Shown: positions 9,401 through 19,800 of the stretch, in pieces
Layout: each line of letters opens with the position of its first letter
How positions within the stretch are numbered: position 1 is the first letter of the stretch
Source of the DNA: Cyanophora paradoxa
Lineage: Eukaryota > Glaucocystophyceae > Cyanophorales > Cyanophoraceae
Length of the DNA: 64,000 nt
NCBI GenBank assembly: GCA_004431415.1
Contig: QPMI01000568.1
Span: forward strand, 52,183-116,182
Direction of reading: 5' to 3'
Translations under genes and position numbers: made by a program
Notes under the pieces: model-generated
Database searches by the model: none
Told to the model about the DNA's origin: nothing
The model's input: the letters and a program-made list of their open reading frames with translations, nothing else

Positions 9401-9861
9401 ACCGGCGTCCCAGAGGGTGTGCTGGTTGGGGATGTGGACGGCGCTGTGGGCGGGCACCTTCTCCCGCTGCAGGCGGAACAGGGTGACCGGGCCCGACGAA
9501 CGCGCCTCTTGTAGCTGCAAGTGATTTGTCTGCGCAGGAGTGAGTTCAGCGATTGCTCAGCGACGAGCGCGCGGGACCGGCGCGGGGCCACCTCGAGAGT
9601 GTTGATGTACGAGACGAGGTTCTTGCGGGCGTGCGCCTCGAGGGTGCCGTCCGTGTCCCACTCGGGGAGCCCGGCGAGGGCGAACATGCGCCCGTACACG
9701 GCGAGCGAGACGGAGAGGAAGCGCCGCGAGCCCGAGAGGCCCACGCGCGACACCCCCGTCTGCAATCGCAACATGGTTAATTCCATGTGAAATCGAAAAC
9801 ATTGAACAAATCAAATAGATCAGTGACAGAGGCACACCTGATAGGCTAAGAGCAGATTGTC
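6449..9861 (-). CDS. Host TmcB-like sensor gene, 3' half (membrane part, multi-exon)
   Basis: Continuation of the host gene beyond element 1. Exons are seen as in-frame GC-rich blocks with splice signals. After acceptor CCTTCAG, exon 9861-9838 reads DNLLLAYQ. A 78-nt GT-AG intron leads to exon 9759-9592 (TGVSRVGLSGSRRF ... VSYINTLE). Later blocks include VFETIDAGRGILHW (about 9305), an acidic TDDEEDDEFDDDD block (8362), a basic block followed by a membrane helix AITIRYVAAFLALFFVFFVW (about 8055-7996), YVASQSCEYFTAERNYGG (about 7910), LLFGTSCLDDRVACSAV (about 7385), LGEYLRIQQSMLGLVIGVVA (about 6820) and a final exon with MIPSEIIETVDSIR ending at a stop at 6449-6451. The pattern of C-terminal membrane segments and the closing IP-E-IE-VDSIR motif fits the TmcB family. 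Several exon borders are not resolved. Parts may belong to a separate gene, though one gene is the simpler reading. Confidence 0.55.
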
Positions 9862-9928
9862 CTGAAGGAACGCATTCAAATCATGATCATCAGTTTTGGT
9901 CGAGTTCGAGCACAATTCGGCTTTACAT

Positions 9929-9934
9929 GACATT
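9929..9934. repeat. Target-site duplication of element 1, left
   Basis: GACATT directly precedes the first base of the TIR and is repeated at 38685-38690. Six-base duplications are typical of Polinton integrases. Confidence 0.95.
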
Positions 9935-10041
9935 ACACATAAATAAAAACAAATTTTAATCCCTCGCTCTATCGCTCAATTCGCGCTTCGCGCTCATTTC
10001 GCTCTGTCGCTCAGGATTAAAATTTGTTTTTATTTATGTGT
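9935..10041. repeat. Terminal palindrome of element 1, left
   Basis: Perfectly complementary 28-nt arms at 9935-9962 and 10014-10041 enclose a 51-nt loop that has its own GCGC-TTC-GCGC mini-hairpin. The tip can fold into a T or cross shape, like parvoviral ends. Element 2 has the same design with different sequence. Confidence 0.9.
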
Positions 10042-10406
10042 AAATTAATCGAAAATATTTAAAAAATAAATCAAAAATTTTAATAAAATCAATTAAATTT
10101 AAATAAATTCGATTAAATTAATTGGTATAATATCAATTAAATTATGATTTTATAAAAATTATATAAATTTTTGATAAATTACGTATTTCTCGATTGATTT
10201 ATTGATATAAACGCGATTAATTTGTATTAAAATGAAAAATACGTATTTTTCGATTGATATAAACGCGATTAATATGTATTTTATGCAAATTCGATATAAT
10301 CTCGATTGAAGGAACATAAATTTATGATATAATCACGATTGATATAATCACGATTGAAGTAGTCCACCGCCCATTCTATCGGAAAACGCAAAAATTCACA
10401 CAGAGT

Positions 10407-10834
10407 TGCATTATGTCCAATTAAACAATCGATGAGATTGCGGCGTATTTTGTTGGATTAGATGGCTACTGCATTATGTCCAATTAAACAATCGATGAGA
10501 TATCGGTTGAAAATAATTCACTCGTTACTGCATTATGTCCAATTAAACAATCGTTGAGATTGCGGCGTATTTTGTTGGAAGGGATGGTTACTGCATTATG
10601 TCCAATTAAACAATCGATGAGATTGCGGTTCGATTTTTACTGTATCAAAAATGACCCCAGAGTTGCATTATGTCCAATTAAACAATCGATGAGATTGCGG
10701 TTCGATTTTTACTGTATCAAAAATGACCCCAGAGTTGCATTATGTCCAATTAAACAATCGATGAGATTGGATTCTGTTTTTTACTGTATCAAAATTGTGT
10801 TTCAAGTGTAACACGTCCAATTAATCAATCGATA
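10407..10834 (+). repeat. Iteron-like array (six copies plus one degenerate)
   Basis: A unit beginning TGCATTATGTCCAATTAAAC and continuing AATCGATGAGAT recurs six times, spaced about 60-75 bp, with a degenerate seventh at about 10811. Intervening sequences are only partly alike. The same core occurs four times in element 2, so it is probably bound by an element-encoded replication or integration protein. Confidence 0.85.
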
Positions 10835-10840
10835 ATCAAT

Positions 10841-11029
10841 GTGTAACAGGTGAATCCCAACGTGTAACAGGTGAATCCCAAGGTGTAACGGATGAATCCC
10901 AAGGTGTAACGGGTGAATCCCAAGGTGTAACGGATGAATCCCAAGGTGTAACGGATGAATCCCAACGTGTAACAGTTGAATCCCAAGGTGTAACGGATGA
11001 ATCCCAACGTGTAACAGGTGAATCCCAAG
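10841..11029 (+). repeat. 21-bp minisatellite
   Basis: About nine tandem units of the type GTGTAACRGRTGAATCCCAA plus one base. Unit variants are in a slightly different order in the right TIR (37590-37778), showing slippage or conversion since duplication. The unit resembles the arm of the adjacent hairpin. Confidence 0.85.
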
Positions 11030-11121
11030 GTGTAACGGGTGTAACAGGTAAATCCCAAAGTTTTGGGTTTTTGGCCTCCCTAGGAGCGAAGTTTGGGATT
11101 TACCTGTTACACCTGTTACAC
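11030..11121. terminator. Long hairpin downstream of speD
   Basis: Arms 11030-11059 and 11092-11121 pair almost perfectly (GTGTAAC-GGTGTAACAGG type) around a loop with CCTCCCTAGGAGC. It starts 51 nt after the SpeD stop codon. A second copy lies at 27153-27244 after the helicase stop. Likely a transcript 3'-end signal; a replication role is also possible. Confidence 0.6.
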
Positions 11122-11171
11122 ATGACGATATTCAATAATACATGTTATATTTCTTCAAAATCTCAGTGTGA

Positions 11172-11570
11172 TTAACTCGGAAATCGCGCTGCTATCTGCT
11201 TCTCCGCTTTCTCCAACCCTGAAAAGATCTCTGTTATTCTCTCATCTATCAATTTAGATATTACGGAGGTCTTACTTTGCGCTTCTGTTCCGCAAGTGAA
11301 TACATCAATCGCTAACATTCCTTGATCCGAATAACAATGAGCGGTTAAATGGCTCTCATCGAGAAGTAATACCATCGCAAAACCCGGTGGCGAAACACCA
11401 CCATCGAAAATCTCGCAATGCTTGTGAACAACTCGGATACCTTGTTCTTGAATAATAGATTGAAAAAATTGCATTAACCACTTCGTTGTGGTGTCTATGT
11501 TGTCCAATCCCACCATCAATGGATGATTGAACTTGTAATCTAACATAACATGGAAACCGCGATGATTCAT
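11172..11570 (-). CDS. speD: S-adenosylmethionine decarboxylase-like pyruvoyl enzyme (SpeD family)
   Basis: Predicted 132-residue proenzyme. Family members cleave themselves before a serine that becomes the pyruvoyl cofactor and decarboxylate S-adenosylmethionine for spermidine synthesis. The signature DESHLTAHCY ... DVFTCG is present: Ser73, His78 and Cys93 have exactly the spacing of the catalytic Ser63-His68-Cys83 of the Thermotoga enzyme. Length fits the short prokaryotic class. Some SpeD relatives in bacteria and phages have become arginine or ornithine decarboxylases, so the substrate is open. The last 35 codons lie in the TIR. The element 2 copy (43521-43922) keeps all three residues. 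Confidence 0.9.
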   Translation of the reverse strand: MNHRGFHVMLDYKFNHPLMVGLDNIDTTTKWLMQFFQSIIQEQGIRVVHKHCEIFDGGVSPPGFAMVLLLDESHLTAHCYSDQGMLAIDVFTCGTEAQSKTSVISKLIDERITEIFSGLEKAEKQIAARFPS

Positions 11571-11610
11571 TTATGAATTATATAGAAAAATTAAAAACGA
11601 AATTGGTAGG

Positions 11611-11760
11611 ATGCGAACGATCTTAGCAAAAGTATTTCCGTTTGAGTTGGTCGATATCATAATGCTCCATTATCATAAGACGTGTCCGAATTGCTTCGAT
11701 ACTTGCATAATAACCAAAGGTAAATGCGGAAAGATGCTCATTTCTCTTTCGAAACTTTAA
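11611..11760 (+). CDS. Small conserved protein, 49 aa
   Basis: Reads MRTILAKVFPFELVDIIMLH then YHKTCPNCFDTCII. The element 2 counterpart (43963-44112) has the same length and is highly similar although DNA differs at many third positions, so it is under protein-level selection. FPFELVDII resembles the start of an F-box helix and CPNC-x3-C could bind metal; both are only suggestions. It runs opposite to its neighbours and overlaps the 3' end of the next gene by 4 nt. A 17-codon frame (MNYIEKLKTKLVGCERS) overlaps its start and is also conserved. Confidence 0.65.
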   Translation: MRTILAKVFPFELVDIIMLHYHKTCPNCFDTCIITKGKCGKMLISLSKL

Positions 11761-12032
11761 TCAAAATATAACATAATCGGCTTCTCTTCTATAACTATTC
11801 CCCATGTAGTCTTTTTTCTGTATGCATGTGATTGTTTCTTAGAACATTCCCTACATCCGGTTCTCCCTTTTACATGGTTAAATGGATACGTTTGTATGGT
11901 CTTGTTACATTGTAGACACTTTACGGCGACCTTCTCCATTGCCTTCTTATATACAGTTTCGCTATAATCGAATTTGTCCAATCCATGAACCATTATCGCA
12001 GATTCAATAAACTTTTTTGTTTTTTCATCCAT
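11757..12032 (-). CDS. Zinc-ribbon / treble-clef small protein, 91 aa
   Basis: Contains the repeat ESAIMVHGLDKFDYSETVYK followed by VKCLQCNK and NHVKGRTGCRECSKK. This is the treble-clef zinc-finger module (two CxxC knuckles) that occurs three times in the nuclease at 32201-33151 and in DUF723-type proteins attached to homing or repair nucleases. Here it stands alone, without a nuclease domain. Probably nucleic-acid binding. The element 2 copy is at 44109-44381. Confidence 0.7.
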   Translation of the reverse strand: MDEKTKKFIESAIMVHGLDKFDYSETVYKKAMEKVAVKCLQCNKTIQTYPFNHVKGRTGCRECSKKQSHAYRKKTTWGIVIEEKPIMLYFD

Positions 12033-12052
12033 TCCCTATATATACCTTAGAT

Positions 12053-12898
12053 TTATGGTTGTGGATCGCTACCGCCGACGGGATTGTATAGATTGGTATT
12101 TAGATATTGACCGAATCGGTTAGCTGTTGCGATTGCATCGTTTCTTTCGGCATACATAATAACTCTATAATTTCCAAGTTGTGTCGCTCTTATTATAAAT
12201 TGGTTATCTTGTGTATCTAAAAGAGGTATTGAGTGGAACGCCTGACCGAAATTATCTATGGGGATAATATGTATCGTTAGGCGCGGTCTTGCTCCGTCGG
12301 TTCTTCTACATAGTGCGTAAATGTCCTCTGGTATCGTGTCTCTATATCTATAATGATTTCCTAACGGTTCTAAAACATCGGCTACCGCTGTCTGTAAACT
12401 AATAACGATTGTATAAATCTTAATTAGGTAAGGTTCATTCATACCTGGGCAATACGTCCTAATACGTGTGTTTTCATCATCTGGGTTTGGTTGGTCATTT
12501 ACGATTAGAGGCGCTCCGATGATACCACCGACCCTTAGTCCGTCCCCAATATAAGCGCCACCCGATCTACATTTAATTGCTCCGTTTCTCGATTCATAAG
12601 CAAAGTTAGTAACCTTGTTATCATCATTATAACTATCGGGATCTCCATAAAAAGCGTTAAAGTTTGCATTTGTAACAAGGAGTTTCGTAGTTTTCACAAT
12701 TCCGTTATTTTTGTCACATCTTAACTCTTTGAGTCGCAATTTATGCGTATCACCAAAAGTATTAAGAGTAGGTGCAAGTTCGGTAGATTCGAGACCATCG
12801 ACATTATCGATAACGGCATGTTGTAATACGTGATTTGCTGGCGCGGCTAATGAAAGTTGCGCTGTTAAGATACGCTCAGGTGGAGCGGGTGCCGCCAT
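12053..12898 (-). CDS. Putative virion fibre/adhesin protein A, 281 aa
   Basis: Unrecognised by family, but paralogous to the next gene: both have an N-terminal module of about 100 residues (LSLAAPANHVLQHAV, VDGLESTE, LRLKELRCDKNNGIVKTTKL, LVTNANF, a GGA-IGDGLRVGG box). The same module heads the C1q-tipped protein of element 2. Shared base plus variable C-terminal head is the pattern of virion attachment proteins. The element 2 orthologue is at 44407-45237. Location between the fibre and SpeD genes fits a structural cluster. Function is inferred. Confidence 0.6.
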   Translation of the reverse strand: MAAPAPPERILTAQLSLAAPANHVLQHAVIDNVDGLESTELAPTLNTFGDTHKLRLKELRCDKNNGIVKTTKLLVTNANFNAFYGDPDSYNDDNKVTNFAYESRNGAIKCRSGGAYIGDGLRVGGIIGAPLIVNDQPNPDDENTRIRTYCPGMNEPYLIKIYTIVISLQTAVADVLEPLGNHYRYRDTIPEDIYALCRRTDGARPRLTIHIIPIDNFGQAFHSIPLLDTQDNQFIIRATQLGNYRVIMYAERNDAIATANRFGQYLNTNLYNPVGGSDPQP

Positions 12899-12917
12899 TT
12901 AATATATTAAAACATAA

Positions 12918-13760
12918 TTATGGTGTGGGATCACCTGGGAACGGATCATCGTAGAAGTTATTTAGGTTGTTATCGGGATTGAGACCACGTGTAGCCGCCA
13001 CAGCCGCTGGATCTGTTCGCATTCCGAAAATGAGAATATCATAACCTCCTACTTCTGTTGTCCAAACATTAAACGTAGCGGGGTTTTGATTATCAAACTC
13101 CACCCAACCTCTACCGCGTCCGATTCCCTGAACAAAGAAAGTATAAGCTGGACCGATAATACCATTTTGTGAACGACATATAGACTCAATAGATTTAGGA
13201 ATAGCAATATTTGGTAATAACCAATTTCCCAAAATTCCATCGGGTTGTGTTGCATTTACGTTATCTACCCCAACTCTGACCATTCCAAACACGTAAGGAT
13301 AATCTCCACACGGAGTATACATACGGATACGTTGCGGATTGTCCGCATGCTCAGGTAGAGTATCGGGAATATCGGTAACGGCAACGGAGGATGCAAGCAT
13401 ACCCGACACACGACAACCACCGCCAATAACAGCGCCTCCCGATCGGACAACAGCGGCGGCACGTTCTCCGTCAAAATCTAACGTTCTAATATCCACACCC
13501 CATGCGTCAGGTTGCCCGATTCCCGCGTTAAAATTCGCATTTGTTACAAGAAGTTGAGTCGTTTTAACCACTCCCGAATTCTTGTCGGCGCGTAGTTCTT
13601 TAACACGTATCATGCTGTTTTTATCAAATGCATTCGCGGAGTTAGCGCGTTCCGTCGATTCCACACCGCGAATTTCGTCGGCAACCTCGTGTTGTCGAAA
13701 GTGAACCGCGGGCGCACCCAATGCGTAAACTGGTAATTGGACTCGATTATATTCGCCCAT
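12918..13760 (-). CDS. Putative virion fibre/adhesin protein B, 280 aa
   Basis: Paralogue of protein A with the same N-terminal module (ALGAPAVHFRQHEVADEIRG, IRVKELRADKNSGVVKTTQL, VRSGGAVIGGGCRVSG) and a different C-terminal half. The element 2 orthologue is at 45261-46115, and the upstream sequence TTCTTAGTAAAAGAAGCA before the ATG is identical in both, suggesting a shared late-type start region. No catalytic motif is seen. Confidence 0.6.
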   Translation of the reverse strand: MGEYNRVQLPVYALGAPAVHFRQHEVADEIRGVESTERANSANAFDKNSMIRVKELRADKNSGVVKTTQLLVTNANFNAGIGQPDAWGVDIRTLDFDGERAAAVVRSGGAVIGGGCRVSGMLASSVAVTDIPDTLPEHADNPQRIRMYTPCGDYPYVFGMVRVGVDNVNATQPDGILGNWLLPNIAIPKSIESICRSQNGIIGPAYTFFVQGIGRGRGWVEFDNQNPATFNVWTTEVGGYDILIFGMRTDPAAVAATRGLNPDNNLNNFYDDPFPGDPTP

Positions 13761-13800
13761 TGCTTCTTTTACTAAGAAGGATAGAAAAATAAACGAATAT

Positions 13801-16800
13801 CTATGCTACCATCTTCCCTGTTGCTATATAAGTCATTTGATAGTGGAAAAGTCCAATGCTTTCATTGTATTCTCTATTTGCCGAAATTGTTGCATAAATA
13901 GTAAATGTTGTTGTTGTGGAACTTGTGACACCATATACCAATACATATGAACCACCATTATACCCATCTCTTAAATTGAGAACGACTGCTGGGGCTTCTG
14001 CAAACGCTTTTGGGAATGTGACAACTTGTGGAAATCCCCAATGACCCGGACCTGTGATTGTTAAAGATTTTGAAAAACTCCCTGTCTGTATATACTGGTC
14101 TTTATTGACCCGTTGTTCTGAGACAAGTTTCGCAATCTTACCATTGTCTTTTTCATCCATCGCATAGTATGCTCTTGCGTAAGCATTGCCACGACATAAT
14201 AGTGTTTTATCGTATATGTTCGCGGAATTGTGGAAGAACCACTGTTCGTAGAATAAAGGAGAGTCTGGTTGGTAAATTTGACCGGATCCCACATACATGG
14301 TATTATTTGCTGTGATCGTATTTGCTACAAATGGGTCTAAGGTTGGGAAATCTGTGATTTCCGATTTCGTGTGAGTATGGGCGAAATCTGTTATATTTGC
14401 CTTTGTGTGAGTATGTGCAAAATCGGTGATATCTGATTTAGTGTGAGAGTGAGGTCCGACAGTTGTGGAAGCTGTTGGTTTCCCGTAAATGTTATCCCAA
14501 TGCAAGAAGCCACTGTGTGATGATACAGCAGGATTTTTACTCCAACCAACAAGACCCACAAGGTAAATCCTTCCAATTCGCCCTTGAACACCAACTTTAC
14601 TCAGCCCTTCACAATTTACCCCGACATATTGCCTATACTCTACACTTGGGTCACTACCAGGAGAATAAGCATTTACTCTCGAAAGTGTATAAGAATTTGT
14701 TGATGGATAAACTCCCACAACATCAAAGTATCTACTATTGTATTGACACACATAGAAGATATAGCATGTCTTCATTCCCGCGGGGACAGTCCATAACATC
14801 TTGTAGCCACTACAATCTTCATCACCAGAAGCCCATGTGTTTGCTCCTGAGTAAGGAGATATGAATGTAAAAAATCTCCAATCACCTGTGCGGTCTGTGG
14901 AAATACCACTTGTAGCATCGAAATTTGTGGGTGCTGTATATGTTGGTTTATTAATTAAATCATCATAATTTCCGCTTGTCGCAACTGCTGCTAAGGTGGG
15001 TCTATCCGTAATATGGCTCCATAAATGTAGATGTGGTGAAGGTGTGAATGTTACAGGCTTATCTGTTATACTATTCCATGTGTGTGTGTGGTCAAAATCT
15101 GAAATCTCATCTTTTGTGTGAACGTGTGCAAAATCGGGTATCTCTAATCGGGAATGTGTGTGGGCAAAATCTGTTATTTGTGATTTTGTGTGAGTGTGTG
15201 TGGGTATCTCCAAATTGCTAAGTGTTAATCTGTCTTTGCCGATAATATTCAGAATTTCCCGAGTTAAGATTGGTTGAGTATTGGGGAATCCATACATTTG
15301 TTGGATGTAATACCTTACTTGTTGTTTTTCTGCTGTGGTTAATGCTCTGTTGAATACAATAATCTCAGCAATGCTTCCCGCAAATATTGTTCCAAATCCA
15401 AAATCGTTTATAGTGGAATCAGGTAAATAATTATTAATTCCTGTGAGAGTTCCCACATCGACACCATTTAGCCCCACTGTGTAGCTATCAGAAGTTATTG
15501 TTTGGTCTGAGTAATACCATTTATTTAGCAAAGAGGGAACTGTGACAGCAATTGGAGGTTGTGTTACACCATTTATAGCGAAAGTAGTTGTCCCTAATCT
15601 TGTTGAATTATTTGCTCCATAGTAGGCTAATCGCGTTGGTGATGTTGTTTTTAGCACACGCAAATGTGTATGAGAAGCACCTGTTTGTGTTAAATGATAT
15701 CTTCCAATATAGAAGAATGTCAAACCTTGTGACCAATCAATCGTTCTTGTCATCGTTGAGTTTGCTGAGTAGTTCCCTGAATCGCTTGTTAAAGTCATCT
15801 GATTATTTATAGCGATATTGGATGAGTAGTAGGGACTTCCTGTGGAACTGACAGTTATAGATGGAACGATTGAGGAGACCCTATTGTAAAGAATTGTTGA
15901 TGCTGCATTTTGACCATGAACCCCTGATGCTTTCCATGCAAAAATACAATTGGGAATATTAGAAGCTGGATCAAAATTGGAAGTGATTCGATAAAAATTT
16001 TCACTATAAGATTCTAAATAGCTTCCGGTTCCCATTTGAATTTTCCCTCCAACTGTTAGGTTGCTTGTCACAACCAAGTTGCTGGTGATGGTTCCACCTG
16101 TGAGAGGAAGATAATTAGATAATGCTACATTAAGTTCAGGTTCAGTCACATATACATCAAGTTCTGATTTTGTCACATAATCTTCAAGAACTGCTGCAAG
16201 TTCTGTATCGTCTACATAATTTTTGCTTTCAAGGTAATCATCTGTGACAACACCTGAAAGGGTCTCATTGTGTAAATTTTTTGCCGCCATTCTCTGATTG
16301 ACTTCTAAGGCGCCACCTGCTAATGTTTTGATCCACGCCATCTCACATTTCCCGAAATCATCTTTTGGTTGTCCCACAAGTGGTGCGTAATTGAATTTCG
16401 AGCGACTAAATATTATTTTCGGTCTTGATCCATCGGTTGCGCTTACATCTGTAACGTTTACTTGTAAGATGGCGTCTTTATCATCATAACTCACTGGATC
16501 TAATGGAAGTGGAGGTAAACCTGCTGTTAATGGGATATCTTCATTATAATAACTTGTCAAAAACAGACCTGGTTTAGTATCTATAACTCCCACCCCACCT
16601 GCTGAAACCATTTGAGATCTTGAAGGTTGTTTAATGTATAATTCGCCATCCATTGTGGTGCCTGCGTCTATTCCTTTTCGGTGCAAATAGTATTCACTTA
16701 ATTGTAATCTTTCAGGAATGGTGTCACTCTGATAGAAACTAACCCCATAAAATCCGTCACCATTTACTAAATCACCTGTTGATGCAAAACGTGGTTTTTC

Positions 16801-19800
16801 ATCTATTTCACTCCATGGGTGTTTGTGGTTAGAGTTTGTGATTTCGGAATAATCATGAGTGTGTGAATCTGGTGGAAAGGTTAACGGAGGATTTGTGATA
16901 TGCTCCCATAAATGAGTATGGGCGAAATCTGTGATCTGATCTTTGGTGTGAGTATGGGCAAAATCTGTGATCTGATCTTTGGTGTGAGTATGGGCAAAAT
17001 CTGTAATTTGATCTTTTGTGTGTGTGTGGGCGAAATCTGTGATCTGATCTTTGGTGTGAGTATGGGCGAAATCTGTGATCTGATCTTTGGTGTGAGTATG
17101 GGCAAAATCTGTGATCTGATCTTTGGTGTGAGTATGGGCAAAATCTGTAATTTGATCTTTTGTGTGTGTGTGGGCGAAATCTGTTATTTGATCTTTTGTG
17201 TGAGTATGGGCGAAATCTGTGATCTGATCTTTGGTGTGAGTATGGGCAAAATCTGTGATCTGATCTTTGGTGTGAGTATGGGCAAAATCTGTAATTTGAT
17301 CTTTTGTGTGTGTGTGGGCGAAATCTGTTATTTGATCTTTTGTGTGAGTATGGGCGAAATCTGTGATCTGATCTTTGGTGTGAGTATGGGCAAAATCTGT
17401 GATCTGATCTTTGGTGTGAGTATGGGCAAAATCTGTGATCTGATCTTTGGTGTGTGTGTGGTTTTGTATCCAACCTTGAACCACATTCGATGTTGGATGA
17501 TGAGGAAGATTAGCATTACTTGTTACAGTGAGATAATCGATCACTGTATCGGGTGATGTGATCTTTAAACCTCTGTAAATGGTCAGAGGTTGAGTATTGG
17601 GGAATCCATACATTTGTTGGATGTAATACCTTACTTGTTGTTTTTCTGCTGTGGTTAATGCTCTGTTGAATACAATAATCTCAGCAATGCTTCCCGCAAA
17701 TATTGTTCCAAATCCAAAATCGTTTATAGTGGAATCAGGTAAATAATTATTAATTCCTGTGAGAGTTCCCACATCGACACCATTTAGCCCCACTGTGTAG
17801 CTTGTAGAAGTTATTGTTTGGTCTGAGTAATACCATTTATTTACCAAAGAGGGAACTGTGACAGCAATTGGAGGTTGTGTTACACCATTTATAGCGAAAG
17901 TAGTTGTCCCTAATCTTGTTGAATTATTTGCTCCATAGTAGGCTAATCGCGTTGGTGATGTTGTTTTTAGCACACGCAAATGTGTATGAGAAGCACCTGT
18001 TTGTGTTAAATGATATCTTCCAATATAGAAGAATGTCAAACCTTGTGACCAATCAATCGTTCTTGTCATCGTTGAGTTTGCTGAGTAGTTCCCTGAATCG
18101 CTTGTTAAAGTCATCTGATTATTTATAGCAATATTGGATGAGTAGTAGGGACTTCCTGTGGAACTGACAGTTATAGATGGAACGATTGAGGAGACCCTAT
18201 TGTAAAGAATTGTTGATGCTGCATTTTGACCGTGAACCCCTGATGCCTTCCAAGCAAAAATACAATTGGGAATGTTAGAAGCGGGATCATTACTGGCTGT
18301 AATAGAATACCATTCTCTGTAAAGTTGGTTCATGGTATTAAAGTTGCCTGAGCCAATCGTTAGAATTCCATTCACTTTTAGGTTGCTGGTCTCTATGTTG
18401 CTACTGTAAATATTACTATTTACTGTAAGGTTTCCTGTGATTGTCCCACCAACAAGCGGGAGATATTTTGATAATTCCGCGGCAAGTTCAGGTTTTGTTA
18501 CATAATTTCCAAGCATCGCAAGAGTTACGAAATTAACGAGAATTACAGCCGTTAGGTAATCTTCCGTTACGATTCTTGAAATATCTTCATTGTGTATGTT
18601 TTTGGCGCTTGCTCTTTGATTGATTTCTAATAAACCTTCACCAACGCCACCGTTATATTTCGTTTTTATCCATGCTATCTCACATCTTTTGTAATCATCG
18701 CGATCTCCTATAAAAGTATTTGGTAAAAGACGCTGCCGACTAAATACTAATTTGGGTCTCGATTGGTCAAAGTCGCTAACATCTGTTACATTAATTTGTA
18801 TTGCTGCGTCTTTGTTATCGCAACTATTTGGATCTAATGGAAGTGACGGTAGCGGAGGTAATACATTTGTCATCTCGATATCCTCAGGATAGTAGCTTGT
18901 TAAATAAATTCCGGGTTTCGTCTCATACAAACCAAAATTACCACTAATTGGTAAAATGCCTTCTCTTCTGGGTGGTCTAATGTATAATTCAGCTTCCATT
19001 CCTGTGCCTGCTTCTATTCCCATGCGATTAAGGTAGTGGTCATTTAATTGTAATCTTTCTTCGATTTCTATGTTTCGGTAGAGACTTACGCCATGTTGAA
19101 AATCTGTTAATACATTTCCTGCGGATGCGAAAGTAGGTTGCTGGTCGATTTCGTCCCAATTATGCCTATGGTCTTCTGGCGGAAAGTCTGGTGGTATTCC
19201 ATCAATTTCGTCCCAATGGTGGCGATGCTCTGTCGGTGGAAATCTTTCCGGTTTGTTTAAAATGTCTTCCCATTCGTGATCGTGGGGATCTGGTGGGAAT
19301 GTTTCAGGTTTGTTAATAATATCCCTCCAATCTACTGTAAAATCGAAAAATCCCGGTTGTAATCCGTCTGGTAATAACTCTTCATCTGGTATATGTGGTT
19401 GTTCGTAATCTATGTTAGGTGGATTTAATCCATCTGGTAAAAGTTGTTCATCGAAAGGTTCGTAACGATCATATAACATATGGTTAGGATCAAATCCATC
19501 CGGCAATTCTTCCACGTCTTCACATTCTTTATGTTCGAGAGGGATTACATTAATATCTGGTGCTAAGAGTTCCTCAGCGGGCGGTTTGTAATCTTTAAAA
19601 ACTGGTTTATTATAAACTTTTTCCCAACTAACTAAATGTTGACCAAACGCAACCGTTTCATCAGCTGTGTATTCTCTTCCGGGTTGTTTTTTGGTGTAAG
19701 ATCTGGTGGATCCCATGGTAACGGAAATGGAACTGGAACAGGTCCGTAATGTTCAAATATTTCTCTTATCGTTTTCTCACTAACAAGTTTCTCGCCATTT

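Larger units (their letters stand above)
9935..11278 (+). repeat. Element 1 left terminal inverted repeat (1344 bp)
   Basis: Matches the reverse complement of 37341-38684. From outside in: terminal palindrome, AT-rich stretch, a conserved block at about 10350-10406 also present in element 2, an array of 26-bp repeats, a 21-bp minisatellite, a hairpin, and the last 35 codons of the SpeD gene. No other gene is credible here; the open frames of the minisatellite are translations of repeats. Confidence 0.95.

Noticed and set aside
10554-10811. 85-aa frame with repeated ALCPIKQSMRLRFDFY (also 37808-38065)
   Set aside because: Translation of the iteron-like repeats; the repeat spacing happens to keep frame.
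10407-10834. CRISPR-like array of repeats and spacers
   Set aside because: Repeats are spaced irregularly, intervening sequences partly resemble each other, no cas genes are present and the array is mirrored in the other TIR of a eukaryotic viral element.
10825-11058. 77-aa frame of GFIRYTL repeats (also 37561-37794)
   Set aside because: It is the translation of a 21-bp minisatellite in a TIR; it has no start context or promoter-like box, and element 2 has nothing alike.
16853-17556. Long frames on both strands over the 36-bp repeats
   Set aside because: They are other-frame readings of the tandem array in the fibre gene.
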